A DNA stretch of 64,000 nt, taken from assembly GCF_012584515.1 (NCBI RefSeq), contig NZ_CP051461.1:2785501-2849500 (forward strand), given 5' to 3'. Below, piece after piece: positions 1-8,792 of the stretch (its first letter is position 1; each line of letters begins with the position of its first letter). This DNA comes from Polaromonas vacuolata (GTDB taxonomy: Bacteria; Pseudomonadota; Gammaproteobacteria; Burkholderiales; Burkholderiaceae_C). The position numbers and the translations under genes are program-made. Under the pieces are notes generated by a model. That model saw only the letters and a program-made list of their open reading frames with translations. It did not search any database and was not told where the DNA came from.

Positions 1-1
1 C

Positions 2-487
2 GGCGAAGTGCGGCTGGTTAACGGCTACTTTGTGAACGGTCAAGCACCGGACAGCGAAAAGTTTGAATACAAAATGCGCTGGCTTGAAGGTCTGCAAAAT
101 GCATTGCGTGATGAGTTAGCAAACCATGCGCAACTGGTGTTGGTGGGCGACTTCAATATCACAGTCGATGACCGCGACACTTACGATGCAGAAGGTTTGC
201 GCGAAACGATTCACCACACTAGCGCGGAGCGTGCGCATTTTCAAGCCTTAATCGAGTTAGGTTTAACGGATGCGTTTAGACTTTTTGAGCAGCCTGAGAA
301 AAGCTATTCATGGTGGGATTACCGCGAGTTTGCGTTCAGACGCAATCGCGGTCTGCGCATTGACCATGTGCTGGTGAGCCAAGCGCTGAAAGAAAAAGTC
401 AGCAGCTGCGTGATCGACAAACTGCCGCGCAAAAATGAGCGACCAAGTGATCATGTTCCGGTGATTGTGGAATTGGCTGGGATATAA
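2..487 (+). CDS. xthA: Exodeoxyribonuclease III, C-terminal part (5' end outside window)
   Basis: C-terminal 161 residues of an exonuclease III / AP endonuclease of the endonuclease-exonuclease-phosphatase fold, a base-excision repair enzyme that cuts at abasic sites and degrades DNA 3' to 5'. The frame is open from base 2 (GEVRLVNGYF), so the start lies upstream of the window. Visible family motifs are VGDFNI (active-site Asp and Asn), the SWWDYR segment and the C-terminal RIDHVLVS and PSDHVPVIVEL blocks, whose final Asp-His pair completes the active site. It points away from the following minus-strand ntrC. Family assignment is firm; a paralogous EEP nuclease is less likely because the whole C-terminal pattern is that of Xth. 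Confidence 0.93.
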   Translation, partial: GEVRLVNGYFVNGQAPDSEKFEYKMRWLEGLQNALRDELANHAQLVLVGDFNITVDDRDTYDAEGLRETIHHTSAERAHFQALIELGLTDAFRLFEQPEKSYSWWDYREFAFRRNRGLRIDHVLVSQALKEKVSSCVIDKLPRKNERPSDHVPVIVELAGI

Positions 488-614
488 ATACGCTTTGATC
501 TTAGCCAGTCGCCGGGCACTTTAATTCAGCCAATAAAACCGGTGAGCGCAGGTCGCCGGGGTTTGCATAGAAATTAAAACGGCAGCTGACAGTATCAACA
601 ACACAGCTATTAGA

Positions 615-650
615 GCGGCCATTAATGCGGCAATTAAAGCGGCAAAAAAC
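615..650. repeat. Three 12-bp tandem units in an intergenic spacer
   Basis: Three adjacent 12-base units (gcggccattaat, gcggcaattaaa, gcggcaaaaaac) lie between xthA and ntrC, followed by a related gccgcatttata. The last unit and that copy form a GCGGC/GCCGC hairpin. No function is evident. Confidence 0.6.
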
Positions 651-680
651 GCCGCATTTATAGCCTCAATCAATGCAACA

Positions 681-704
681 AAAACACCGCAAATTCATTG
701 CGGC
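681..704 (-). terminator. Rho-independent terminator of ntrC
   Basis: On the minus strand a perfect 6-bp stem (CCGCAA/TTGCGG, loop of 5) is followed by TGTTTTTGTT, about 30 bases past the ntrC stop codon. Stem and T tract read as an intrinsic terminator ending the ntrB-ntrC transcript. Confidence 0.7.
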
Positions 705-734
705 GTTAATCTCAAAAACGCAAATCAGTGCGCA

Positions 735-2309
735 CTATTCCAGATTTAATTCCTGAATTTTGCGCGTGATGGTGTTGCGTCCTATGCCTAACTTTTGCGC
801 CGCTTCTATGCGCCGACCACGCGTGTTTTGCAAGGCTGTCTGTATCAGGCTGGACTCAAAACGGCGCGTGAGTATTTCCCAAACATCGGTGTGACCAGAC
901 TCTAGCAAGGCCATCGCTTCGATTTGCATTCCGGCCTCCCAGCCCTGCTGATTTCCAAGCGGCGTAGTGCTGGCGCTTTCGGCGTCTGCTGTCAAAGGCT
1001 GAGACGCTGGATGCGTTTCATAGGCTGAGGCTGTGGGCAATGCTGCCGAAGCCGGAGCACTATGACTGGCCAAGCCGGGTTCCAGCAAAGCCGATGCCGC
1101 AGCCGGACTTGACAGGGCAGACACGCTGCGACTCAGGACTGGTTTGGTGCCGTGTATTTCAGGCGGCAAATCCTTGGGTTCAATGACTTGGCTGGGCGCC
1201 ATCACGGTTAGCCAATGACAGATGTTTTCCAGTTGCCTGACGTTGCCGGGAAACGCAAACAAGCTGAGCTCTTGCAAGGCCGCATCCGAGATGCGTTTGG
1301 CATCGACACCGAGTTGCTTGGCGCTTTGCTGCAAGAAGTGACGGGTCAACATAAACACGTCTTCACGCCGCTCACGCAGAGCGGGTAGACGCAAACGTAT
1401 GACGTTTAACCGGTGGTACAAGTCTTCCCGGAAAACACCATCCATCACGCGTTGCTCAAGGTCTTGATGGGTTGCCGCGATCACGCGCAAATTAGCTTTT
1501 ATGGCGGTGTGGCCGCCGACGCGGTAGAAGTTTCCGTCGGATAAAACTCTGAGCAAACGGGTCTGTAAATCAAACGGCATATCGCCGATTTCATCGAGAA
1601 ACAAGGTGCCGCCATCGGCTTGCTCAAAGCGGCCGCGGCGCATGGTTTGTGCGCCGGTAAAAGCGCCGCGCTCATGGCCGAACAATTCACTCTCTAACAA
1701 ATCTTTGGGAATGGCGGCGGTGTTAATGGCAATAAAAGCGCCGTGCGCTCGGTTTGAATGCTTGTGCAGCGCGCGCGCCACCAACTCTTTGCCAGAGCCG
1801 GATTCGCCTGTAATCATCACCGTGACATTGCTCTGACCAAGTCGGCCAATAGCACGAAAAACGTCTTGCATAGCCGGCGCTTGGCCTAGCATTTCAGGGG
1901 CTTCGACCATGCGCTCTTCAGCGACTTCTTCGCGCTGACTTTCTTCTACCGCGCGGCGAATCAGCTCGACCGCCTTAGGCAGATCAAACGGCTTGGGCAT
2001 GTATTCAAAAGCGCCGACCTGAAAGGCTGACACAGCGCTGTCCAGATCAGAATAGGCCGTCATGATGATGACTGGCAGGCCGGGTAATTTTTGCTTAACC
2101 TTTTCGAGTAAATCTAAGCCCGATCCACCCGGCATGCGGATGTCGCTGACTAAAATTTGCGGGCCATCTTCTTCAGTGGCGATTTCAAGTGCGGCTAGCA
2201 CCTCGCGCGGATTGGTGAAACTGCGGGTTGGCAGGTCTTCACGCAGCAAGGCTTTTTCCAGCACAAATCGAATCGACTGGTCGTCGTCAACAATCCAGAT
2301 GGGCTTCAT
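735..2309 (-). CDS. glnG: Nitrogen regulation response regulator NtrC
   Basis: Sigma-54-dependent activator of nitrogen-limitation genes, phosphorylated by NtrB. The 524-residue protein has a receiver domain (residues 1-120: IVDDDQS acidic pocket, phospho-acceptor Asp in LVSDIRMP, PKPF Lys), an AAA+ domain with GESGSGKE Walker A, the GAFTGA loop that contacts sigma-54 and a FLDEIGD Walker B, and a Fis-type C-terminal helix-turn-helix (AAQKLGIGRNTITRKI). An Ala/Ser/Pro-rich linker of about 70 residues before the DNA-binding domain is longer than in E. coli NtrC. I chose the ATG at 2309, behind AGGA and starting directly with the receiver domain; a longer open frame upstream has no domain support. 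It lies 92 bases after ntrB, probably in one operon. Confidence 0.96.
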   Translation of the reverse strand: MKPIWIVDDDQSIRFVLEKALLREDLPTRSFTNPREVLAALEIATEEDGPQILVSDIRMPGGSGLDLLEKVKQKLPGLPVIIMTAYSDLDSAVSAFQVGAFEYMPKPFDLPKAVELIRRAVEESQREEVAEERMVEAPEMLGQAPAMQDVFRAIGRLGQSNVTVMITGESGSGKELVARALHKHSNRAHGAFIAINTAAIPKDLLESELFGHERGAFTGAQTMRRGRFEQADGGTLFLDEIGDMPFDLQTRLLRVLSDGNFYRVGGHTAIKANLRVIAATHQDLEQRVMDGVFREDLYHRLNVIRLRLPALRERREDVFMLTRHFLQQSAKQLGVDAKRISDAALQELSLFAFPGNVRQLENICHWLTVMAPSQVIEPKDLPPEIHGTKPVLSRSVSALSSPAAASALLEPGLASHSAPASAALPTASAYETHPASQPLTADAESASTTPLGNQQGWEAGMQIEAMALLESGHTDVWEILTRRFESSLIQTALQNTRGRRIEAAQKLGIGRNTITRKIQELNLE

Positions 2310-2401
2310 AGTCGGTCCTGTCTCTGGGCTGTGCCCAATGGGTGTGTCATTGCTAGTGCTAAAAAAACTGCCTTTGAACCAGACCCTAGGGACGACAAAG
2401 A

Positions 2402-3487
2402 TCAAGGCAAGGGAATCAGCACCTTAAAGTCTGTTCGTCCCGGGACGCTATCGCACTCGACCAATCCGTGATGCTGCTGAACAAAAGTTTGCGCCAATGT
2501 CAGCCCCAACCCGGTGCCGCCCTCTCGTCCCGATATCAGCGGGTAGAAAATTCGGTCCTTGATCTCGTCCGGCACGCCCGGTCCATTGTCAATCACATGC
2601 AATTCCAATGCCAACCGATAGCGCTGCTTGCCAAAAGTTACTTGTCTGGCAATTCGCGTCTTAAAAGTGATTTGCGCCTGCCCGTTGGCGATCTGATCGG
2701 TGAGCGCTTGCGCCGCGTTATGGGTGATGTTGAGCAAGGCTTGAATCAATTGCTCGCGGTCACCGCGGAACTCAGGAATTGAAATATCGTAGTCGCGCAC
2801 AAAGCGCAGTCCGCGCGGAAACTCAGCCAACACCACGGACCGCACACGCTCACAGACTTCATGAATACTCACGTCGCCCACCAAATGCGGCCGGCGATGT
2901 GGCGCAAGCAATCTATCGACTAAAACCTGAAGTCGGTCGGCCTCGTGAATAATCACTTGGGTGTACTCGCTCAGGTCTTTGCTGATTTCCATTTGCAGCA
3001 ATTGCGCGGCACCGCGAATACCGCCTAAGGGATTTTTAATTTCATGGGCTAAGTTGCGGATCAACTCTTTGTTCGCTTGGGCTTGGTCAACCAGCCGTTC
3101 TTCGCGCTCTTGTTTAGCCTGATGCTCTAGCGGCAGCAATTCGATAATCGCCTCGCCGGCTACGTCGGTGGGCGCTAACACCACATGTACGGGCAATGGT
3201 TCTTGATTAATGCGGCGCAACCAAGCGTCGTAGCGAAGCGCTGTAAACGCATTGCTTTCGGCATCTAAAAGCGCATTTTGCAATACCGCCGAATCAGTAA
3301 AAAAGTCCGGTAAACACGAACCCTCTATGGTGCGGCGCGACATGCCTAGGGCATCTTCAAATGCAGAATTGGCGAATAAGGCAGTGCCATCAGATCGCAC
3401 GACAGCCACCAAGGTGACCAGAAGATCGAGGGATTGGAAACGCGAGTTCTGAGCCGGTGATGCGCTTGGGGAAATAAGTGTTTTCAA
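2402..3487 (-). CDS. glnL: Nitrogen regulation sensor kinase NtrB
   Basis: Cytosolic histidine kinase/phosphatase acting on NtrC, normally under PII control. The 361-residue protein has an N-terminal PAS-like region (about residues 20-125), the dimerisation/phospho-acceptor helix with the H box NLAHEIKNPLGG, and a HATPase domain with N box (NITHNAAQAL), G1 box (DNGPGVP) and G2 box (GGTGLGL). No membrane segment is visible, as expected for NtrB. It precedes ntrC on the same strand. Length and motif order match the family. Confidence 0.95.
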   Translation of the reverse strand: MKTLISPSASPAQNSRFQSLDLLVTLVAVVRSDGTALFANSAFEDALGMSRRTIEGSCLPDFFTDSAVLQNALLDAESNAFTALRYDAWLRRINQEPLPVHVVLAPTDVAGEAIIELLPLEHQAKQEREERLVDQAQANKELIRNLAHEIKNPLGGIRGAAQLLQMEISKDLSEYTQVIIHEADRLQVLVDRLLAPHRRPHLVGDVSIHEVCERVRSVVLAEFPRGLRFVRDYDISIPEFRGDREQLIQALLNITHNAAQALTDQIANGQAQITFKTRIARQVTFGKQRYRLALELHVIDNGPGVPDEIKDRIFYPLISGREGGTGLGLTLAQTFVQQHHGLVECDSVPGRTDFKVLIPLP

Positions 3488-3576
3488 GTTAACTATTTTG
3501 ATCTATGTATGCAGACTGCATAGGACGACTGAACGAAAACCCACGCAATCAATTACTCAAGTACCAGCTTTAGCGC

Positions 3577-4119
3577 CTAGCCACCGGTTGCGGGTAGTCG
3601 CGCCAGCTCCCGCTTAATGCCAGCTATATCGCTCTGGCTGCGGGTAATCGCTTCCTTGAGTTGTGCCGTACGGTCTAGGTAGCGTTGGTAGTTGCGGCCC
3701 TCTATGCCTTGCTTTTCAGGCTCACCGTTGTTGTATTCTTTTTGTTGATCTAGCAGGCGGATTTCGGATTTCTTGAGCTCAGACTCTAGAATCGCACGCG
3801 AGTCGCTGTCCCGGCTCTTTTGCTCGGCGCTCAGACTCGGTGTCGGCCCAGCAGCGGCAACATTAGCCGATGCAGATTTGGCCTTGGGCACGGGCGCACC
3901 CTGAAAAATCGTGACGTTACCGCCTTCCATGCGCTTACAGCCGCGGGTCTTGGCTTCTATGACATTGTTGATGTATTCGGTGCTAGCACCAGCAACGCCG
4001 GCACAGCGAAAAACTTGCGCTTGAGCGGGTGCAGCTAAGCAGAGCAGGCCCAGCAGCGCGAAAGCGCTAAAAGGTGAAGAAAGGGGGATTAATTTCATGA
4101 ACAAAAAACGAAGTTTCAT
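3577..4119 (-). CDS. Small secreted protein, DUF4124-like
   Basis: Unrecognised 180-residue exported protein. The N-terminus is a signal peptide (hydrophobic stretch to AAPAQAQ). After it comes VFRCAGVAGASTEYINNVIEAKTRGCKRMEGG, with two cysteines, resembling the short DUF4124 module common in betaproteobacterial periplasmic proteins. The C-terminal half (about residues 110-175) is charged and probably coiled coil (ESELKKSEIRLLDQQKEY). I placed the start at 4119, where AGGG lies seven bases upstream; an internal ATG at 4098 has no ribosome-binding site. It sits between ntrB and glnA on the same strand but the glnA terminator separates it from glnA. Function unknown. Confidence 0.75.
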   Translation of the reverse strand: MKLRFLFMKLIPLSSPFSAFALLGLLCLAAPAQAQVFRCAGVAGASTEYINNVIEAKTRGCKRMEGGNVTIFQGAPVPKAKSASANVAAAGPTPSLSAEQKSRDSDSRAILESELKKSEIRLLDQQKEYNNGEPEKQGIEGRNYQRYLDRTAQLKEAITRSQSDIAGIKRELARLPATGG

Positions 4120-4228
4120 TAGTAAACCCTGTTGCCATAAGAAAGCCAAAAAATGAGCAAGTTCGCCTAACAAGTATGCCGCATGGGTATGAAAAACAAA
4201 AGCCTAAGCCATCTGATTAAGCAGCTCT

Positions 4229-4260
4229 TAAAAAAAAAGACGGCCTAAGCCGTCCTTTTT
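4229..4260 (-). terminator. Strong bidirectional terminator after glnA
   Basis: A GACGGC/GCCGTC stem with a short loop is flanked by runs of T on both strands (ten in the minus-strand direction). It lies about 45 bases past the glnA stop and is a textbook intrinsic terminator. Confidence 0.92.
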
Positions 4261-4301
4261 TGAACAGCGGGCAAGTCAGGCCTGCCCGCGCTACTCTGGG
4301 T

Positions 4302-5717
4302 TTAGAGCGAGTAGTACATGTCGTATTCGACTGGGTGTACGGCCATGCGAAAGCGCGTGACTTCCTGCATTTTCAGTTCGATGTAGGCATCGATCATAGA
4401 GTCAGAGAACACGCCGCCCTTGGTCAAGAAGCTGCGATCTTTGTCCAGATATTCCAACGCCTGATCCAGGCTGTGGCATACGGTAGGAATCAATGCATCT
4501 TCTTCCGGTGGCAGATGGTACAAGTCCTTGCTGGCGGCTTCGCCCGGATGGATTTTGTTTTCCACGCCGTCCAGACCAGCCATCATCAATGCTGCAAAGC
4601 ACAGGTATGGATTGGCCAGTGGATCTGGGAAACGTGCCTCGACGCGGCGACCTTTAGGGTTTGCCACGAACGGGATACGGATAGAAGCTGAACGGTTTTT
4701 AGCCGAGTAAGCCAGCTTGACCGGTGCCTCAAAACCAGGAACCAAACGCTTGTAGCTGTTGGTGCCTGGATTGGTGATGGCGTTCAGTGCGCGAGCATGC
4801 TTGATGATGCCGCCGATGTAGTACAGCGCAAAGTCTGACAAACCTGCATAGCCGTCGCCGGCGAACAGATTTTTGCCGTCTTTCCAGATCGACTGGTGCA
4901 CGTGCATACCGGAGCCGTTGTCGCCAACCAGTGGCTTAGGCATAAACGTAGCTGTCTTGCCGTAGGCATTGGCCACGTTGTGAACCACATACTTGAGCAA
5001 CTGGGTCCAGTCAGCGCGCTCGACGAGCGTGCTAAAACGGGTGCCGAGTTCGCACTGGCCTGCGCCGCCAACTTCGTGGTGGTGCACTTCAACTGGAACG
5101 CCTAAGGATTCCAGAATCAGGGACATCTCGCCGCGCATGTCATGCGTGCTGTCAACTGGTGGCACTGGGAAGTAGCCGCCTTTGACGGTTGGACGGTGGC
5201 CGCGATTGCCGCCTTCGAGCTTGGCGCCTGAATTCCATGGTGCTTCGTATTCGTCGATTTTGTAGAAGGCGCCCGACATGTCGTTGGCCCAGCGTACGCC
5301 GTCAAAGATGAAGAATTCTGGCTCTGGGCCAAAGTAAGCGGTATCGCCCAAGCCAGAGGCTTTGAGATAGGCTTCAGCGCGCTTAGCGATGGAGCGTGGA
5401 TCACGATCGTAGGACTTGCCGTCCGTAGGATCGATCACGTCACAGCTCATGAACAACGTTGTCTCTTCAAAGAACGGGTCAAGGTTAGCGGTGTTTGGGT
5501 CAGGCATGAGCAACATGTCAGACGCTTCAATGCCTTTCCAGCCAGCGATTGAAGAGCCGTCGAATGCGTGACCCGAAATAAATTTGTCTTCGTCAAAATG
5601 GGAAACAGGCACGGTCACATGCTGCTCTTTGCCCCGGGTGTCGGAAAAACGGAAGTCAACAAACTTGACTTCATTTTCCTTGACCATTTTCATGACGTCT
5701 GCGACGGTCTTTGCCAT
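4302..5717 (-). CDS. glnA: Glutamine synthetase type I
   Basis: ATP-dependent ligation of ammonia to glutamate, the entry reaction of nitrogen assimilation. The 471-residue protein has the GSI length and signature blocks: [20 protein letters not shown] metal ligands, the [19 protein letters not shown]/substrate segment, [10 protein letters not shown] and [19 protein letters not shown] near residue 400 carries the Tyr adenylylated by GlnE in the GSI-beta class. A TTG codon directly precedes the ATG; the ATG at 5717 is preferred because ACAGGAG is well spaced from it. The leader carries a sigma-54 promoter and NtrC-like sites, and ntrBC lies just downstream, so NtrC control is likely. Confidence 0.97.
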   Translation of the reverse strand: MAKTVADVMKMVKENEVKFVDFRFSDTRGKEQHVTVPVSHFDEDKFISGHAFDGSSIAGWKGIEASDMLLMPDPNTANLDPFFEETTLFMSCDVIDPTDGKSYDRDPRSIAKRAEAYLKASGLGDTAYFGPEPEFFIFDGVRWANDMSGAFYKIDEYEAPWNSGAKLEGGNRGHRPTVKGGYFPVPPVDSTHDMRGEMSLILESLGVPVEVHHHEVGGAGQCELGTRFSTLVERADWTQLLKYVVHNVANAYGKTATFMPKPLVGDNGSGMHVHQSIWKDGKNLFAGDGYAGLSDFALYYIGGIIKHARALNAITNPGTNSYKRLVPGFEAPVKLAYSAKNRSASIRIPFVANPKGRRVEARFPDPLANPYLCFAALMMAGLDGVENKIHPGEAASKDLYHLPPEEDALIPTVCHSLDQALEYLDKDRSFLTKGGVFSDSMIDAYIELKMQEVTRFRMAVHPVEYDMYYSL

Positions 5718-5765
5718 CAAAATCTCCTGTAATGCGGGTTAAAAAAACGTAACTCAAAGATTGGA

Positions 5766-5781
5766 TGCACGATTTGTGCCA
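5766..5781 (-). promoter_or_regulatory. Sigma-54 promoter of glnA
   Basis: Minus-strand TGGCACAAATCGTGCA matches the -24/-12 consensus TGGCAC-N5-TTGC with GG and GC 12 bases apart. The expected start site is near 5754, some 37 bases before the glnA ATG. Read by eye. Confidence 0.75.
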
Positions 5782-5903
5782 CAAATATTGCCAGCTTGCG
5801 TCTGCTTGCCAACTCAAATCCCAACCCCCCATTGTGACGGGTGTTGGCGTGGCCTTGACCTAGGCTGACAAAAAACACCAGCCACGAGGAAGATAAATTT
5901 AGG

Positions 5904-5953
5904 TTGTCAATTTGGTGCAATTTTGCGCCTCTAAAATACACCACTTTGGTGCT
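5904..5953 (-). promoter_or_regulatory. NtrC-type enhancer sites upstream of glnA
   Basis: Minus-strand AGCACCAAAGTGGTGTA (5937-5953) is nearly the NtrC palindrome TGCACC-N5-GGTGCA. A second element, TTGCACCAAATTGACAA (5904-5920), keeps one good half-site. Both lie about 125-170 bases upstream of the sigma-54 promoter, a normal enhancer distance. Confidence 0.7.
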
Positions 5954-5970
5954 AAAAATATTTTTTTTAA

Positions 5971-6795
5971 TTAACGCACCAATTCAGGGCCAGTCTTAAA
6001 CGCAAACAGACCCAATCCCGCCAATAAAGCAGGATAGGCCAAGGCCACCGCCTCCGGACTGCCCTTGACGCCTAGCTCGATATGCCGGCCGTAAATCGGG
6101 TGATCCACACTTGGCAGGCTAAACACCTTCACACCAGTGTGCTCAGCCTCTAGCGCGATCATTAAAGGCGTGAGAGTCGCTTCCATAGAGCCAAAAACAA
6201 TAATGGATTTTTCTTGATAGGACAGTTTTTGGTGCAGATGCGGATAAATCGTATCCAAAACCCAAGCCATCATCGGCCAAGCCATTACCGGGAAACCCGG
6301 CAAAAAGTGCACACTGCCCGCACCCGCCGCACAGCTAAAACCAGGAATTTTGTTGTAGGGGTTGGGAATGATCTGGGCGCCCGCGGGGAAAACACCCATG
6401 TTTAAGCGGTGGATATTGTCATCGCGATCAGCATTAAACACTTCGCCCTGCTCGGCAGCCACGTCGCGCATGCGCTCGGTGATTAAGTCCTTGGCCTCGG
6501 GGTGGAGTAGTAAATCTACACCTAGCGCACTGGCGGCACAGCCACGCGTGTGGTCATCAGGCGTGGCACCAATACCGCCGCAAGAAAACACCACATCACC
6601 AGACGCGCGTGCCGCGGCAAAAGCGCGTGCCAACGTGGCGGTGATGCGGGCCGGATCATCGCCCACATAGTCGGCATAAGCCAGTGGCAAACCGCGTGCA
6701 GCCAATAGTTCAATGGCTTTAGGCAGGTGCTTGTCTGCACGCTTACCCGAGAGAATTTCGTCACCGATGATGATGATGCCAAATGCAGTGGTCAT
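5971..6795 (-). CDS. CinA/MocF-like molybdopterin-binding-fold protein
   Basis: 274-residue protein of the competence/damage-inducible CinA N-terminal (MoCF_biosynth) family. The N-terminal block FGIIIIGDEILSGKRADKHLP and the FSCGGIGATPDDHTR loop are the family's nucleotide/molybdopterin-binding signatures, followed by NPYNKIPGFSC and FLPGFPVM. The C-terminal amidohydrolase half of full CinA is missing, as in many stand-alone members called molybdopterin-binding protein. Biochemical role here is unknown; possibilities are nicotinamide-nucleotide salvage or cofactor chemistry. It lies 23 bases after the EI24 gene on the same strand. Confidence 0.85.
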   Translation of the reverse strand: MTTAFGIIIIGDEILSGKRADKHLPKAIELLAARGLPLAYADYVGDDPARITATLARAFAAARASGDVVFSCGGIGATPDDHTRGCAASALGVDLLLHPEAKDLITERMRDVAAEQGEVFNADRDDNIHRLNMGVFPAGAQIIPNPYNKIPGFSCAAGAGSVHFLPGFPVMAWPMMAWVLDTIYPHLHQKLSYQEKSIIVFGSMEATLTPLMIALEAEHTGVKVFSLPSVDHPIYGRHIELGVKGSPEAVALAYPALLAGLGLFAFKTGPELVR

Positions 6796-6818
6796 GGTCT
6801 TGAGTTCCGGTAAAAAAT

Positions 6819-7751
6819 TTAAGGCTTAGCGCCAAACTGATCGTCAGGAGCGCCAAACGTAGGCGCCAAAGCTTGAGAGAATTTCGTGCTGTCGCTGCTG
6901 CCAATAGAAGAAGCCGCCAGCGCTTCCTGTACCAATGGGTCGGGTGCAAGCGCCAGTGATTCACGGCGTAAGTCCTCGAGTGCAGACAGACAAAAATGCC
7001 CAAACCAGAGCGAAGAAAAGGCAAATACCAAGGTATAGGTCCAGATCGCGACCGGCACCAATATTGGCGCCATCACCACGAACATCGCACCCGAGGCCCA
7101 CAGTACGCTGGGCGCTGCGCCAAGAAAACCGCTAATAATGCCTATACCAAGCAAGCTGGCACGGTAACGCTTGATGATCTCGCGCCGCTCCTCGCCGCTG
7201 GCATGCTCGGCGAGCGCGTCATAAGTCATCACACGGTAAGTCAGCCAGCCCCAAATTAAGGGCGGCAACACCAGTATTAAAGGGGGAATCAACCACAGCG
7301 GCACTGATACCAGCAGTGCAACAATGGCCAACAAAGAAGAAGCTAACGACCAAAACAAGCTGGCAAGAAAGCTGCCGCCACGCTTGCGTTCTAGCGCCGG
7401 AAAACGCCTTTCAGCCACCAATACCACCATGGCTGGCGTCATAAAAGTCGCCACAAACAACAAAGACACGATGACTATCGCAGGTATAGCCAGCATAAGC
7501 AGCAGCGCCGGCGCCAGCACCAAACGCAAGCTAGCCAAACCTAGGCCTTGCAGCCACATGCCCATGGCGTTGACTAAAGAGTAATTACTGAGATTGCTGC
7601 GAACTGCGCTGACAGCGTCTTCCCAAAAAAAATAACCCAAGCCTAAAGACACCGCCGCCATGATCACCAAAGGCAAGATGGACAGGGCAATTACACGCGG
7701 GTGCACGCAGTAGGCAAGCGCGCGCCAAAAAGAGTCGAGAAGCTTATTCAT
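6819..7751 (-). CDS. EI24 domain-containing (CysZ-like) inner membrane protein
   Basis: 310-residue polytopic membrane protein. Hydrophobic segments are visible near residues 20-45, 75-115, 130-175 and 195-245, with the loop motif LPPLIWGWLTYRVMTYDALAEHA typical of EI24/CysZ proteins. CysZ itself is a sulfate channel; the betaproteobacterial EI24 proteins are mostly uncharacterised, so transport of sulfate is only a possibility. The hydrophilic C-terminus (about 60 residues) is Ala/Ser-rich. It probably forms an operon with the downstream CinA-like gene. Confidence 0.85.
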   Translation of the reverse strand: MNKLLDSFWRALAYCVHPRVIALSILPLVIMAAVSLGLGYFFWEDAVSAVRSNLSNYSLVNAMGMWLQGLGLASLRLVLAPALLLMLAIPAIVIVSLLFVATFMTPAMVVLVAERRFPALERKRGGSFLASLFWSLASSLLAIVALLVSVPLWLIPPLILVLPPLIWGWLTYRVMTYDALAEHASGEERREIIKRYRASLLGIGIISGFLGAAPSVLWASGAMFVVMAPILVPVAIWTYTLVFAFSSLWFGHFCLSALEDLRRESLALAPDPLVQEALAASSIGSSDSTKFSQALAPTFGAPDDQFGAKP

Positions 7752-7826
7752 GACTTACAAGGATAACCCGGTTGCTACTAAGCGTTGTCAGGCTCATGTA
7801 GTGACGGGCAAGAATAGGCAGCCGTT

Positions 7827-8789
7827 TTAAGCCTTGCCGGCTAAGCGCTTAATGCCCAGCCACTGCTGGGACCAAAAGCCACGGCCATAGTTTCGGCCAG
7901 TCTCGACTTGATCGCGTATGCCGGTCGCATCAAAACGGTATTGAAAGTTAGCCGTACGAAACAGCATGTCCCACCATGGCAGCAGCACACCAAAGTTGCG
8001 CCCGCCCAGCACTGGTCTATGGTCTTTAATGGTTTCGTGACCAATCCCAATGCTGTGATGCAAGCGGTGAAAGCGCGGACTAACCCAAATCCTCTCACCG
8101 ACACGGCCAAACCAGAGCCGCACATTGGCATGCTGCAAACTCTCACTGAGCTGTGTCAAGGCAACAATGGCGACGAATTGACCCGGCGCAACACCTATAA
8201 GCTGAGCCACCACCACCACGATGGTACTCACCAACACGTCGTCTAGCAGGTGATTACGGTTATCACTCCACATCGTCATTTGTCGCTGCGCATGGTGCAA
8301 GGAATGCAACTTCCACCACCACTCAATCTGATGCTGACCACGGTGAGTCCAGTAGGCAACAAAATCAAACACCACCAAGTAAATCAGAAGACTGACCACC
8401 GCTTTGTCCGTCACACCGGGCCACAGCTGGTCTAAGTGAAACGTACCAACGCCCGCCGTGCGTAGAACGCCAAAGAACTGATCAAACAAGGGGTCTAACG
8501 AGAAGAAAAGCACCAGCCTAAAAAAGCCGAGCCGGTGAATTAAGGTGTACAGCACATCGGTACGGATAGTTGAGCGATCACTCACTTTATCGACCGGCCG
8601 CCAGCGCTGTAGTGGCCCAATAATGGCTAAGAGCACCACAATCTGCAAAGCACCCACTAAAAACCAACCGCTGGCCTCGTAAGCGTCTTCAAGCAAACTA
8701 GCCATGCCCAGCCAGATCATCACAGGCTGAAGCACTGCGGCAAAAATCCAGCCCTGTGCTTGAGAAAAAATATCGCTAAAAAATATCAT
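7827..8789 (-). CDS. Sterol desaturase / fatty acid hydroxylase family protein
   Basis: 320-residue membrane di-iron protein of the fatty acid hydroxylase superfamily. The histidine clusters are all present: HRGQH after a hydrophobic stretch, HSLHH in WKLHSLHHAQRQM, and HRLHH in SPRFHRLHHSIGIGHE. Four or more hydrophobic segments surround them. Such enzymes hydroxylate or desaturate lipid substrates at the membrane; the substrate here is unknown. The gene starts 3 bases after the deacetylase stop on the same strand, so it is the last gene of a three-gene operon with beta-propeller and deacetylase genes. Confidence 0.9.
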   Translation of the reverse strand: MIFFSDIFSQAQGWIFAAVLQPVMIWLGMASLLEDAYEASGWFLVGALQIVVLLAIIGPLQRWRPVDKVSDRSTIRTDVLYTLIHRLGFFRLVLFFSLDPLFDQFFGVLRTAGVGTFHLDQLWPGVTDKAVVSLLIYLVVFDFVAYWTHRGQHQIEWWWKLHSLHHAQRQMTMWSDNRNHLLDDVLVSTIVVVVAQLIGVAPGQFVAIVALTQLSESLQHANVRLWFGRVGERIWVSPRFHRLHHSIGIGHETIKDHRPVLGGRNFGVLLPWWDMLFRTANFQYRFDATGIRDQVETGRNYGRGFWSQQWLGIKRLAGKA

Positions 8790-8792
8790 AGT

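Noticed and set aside
2310..2405. Longer NtrC start at 2405
   Set aside because: The extra 32 residues have no domain similarity and the ATG at 2309 begins the receiver domain behind AGGA.
5718..5944. 75-residue ORF upstream of glnA
   Set aside because: It covers the sigma-54 promoter and leader, has no ribosome-binding site and no protein-like pattern.
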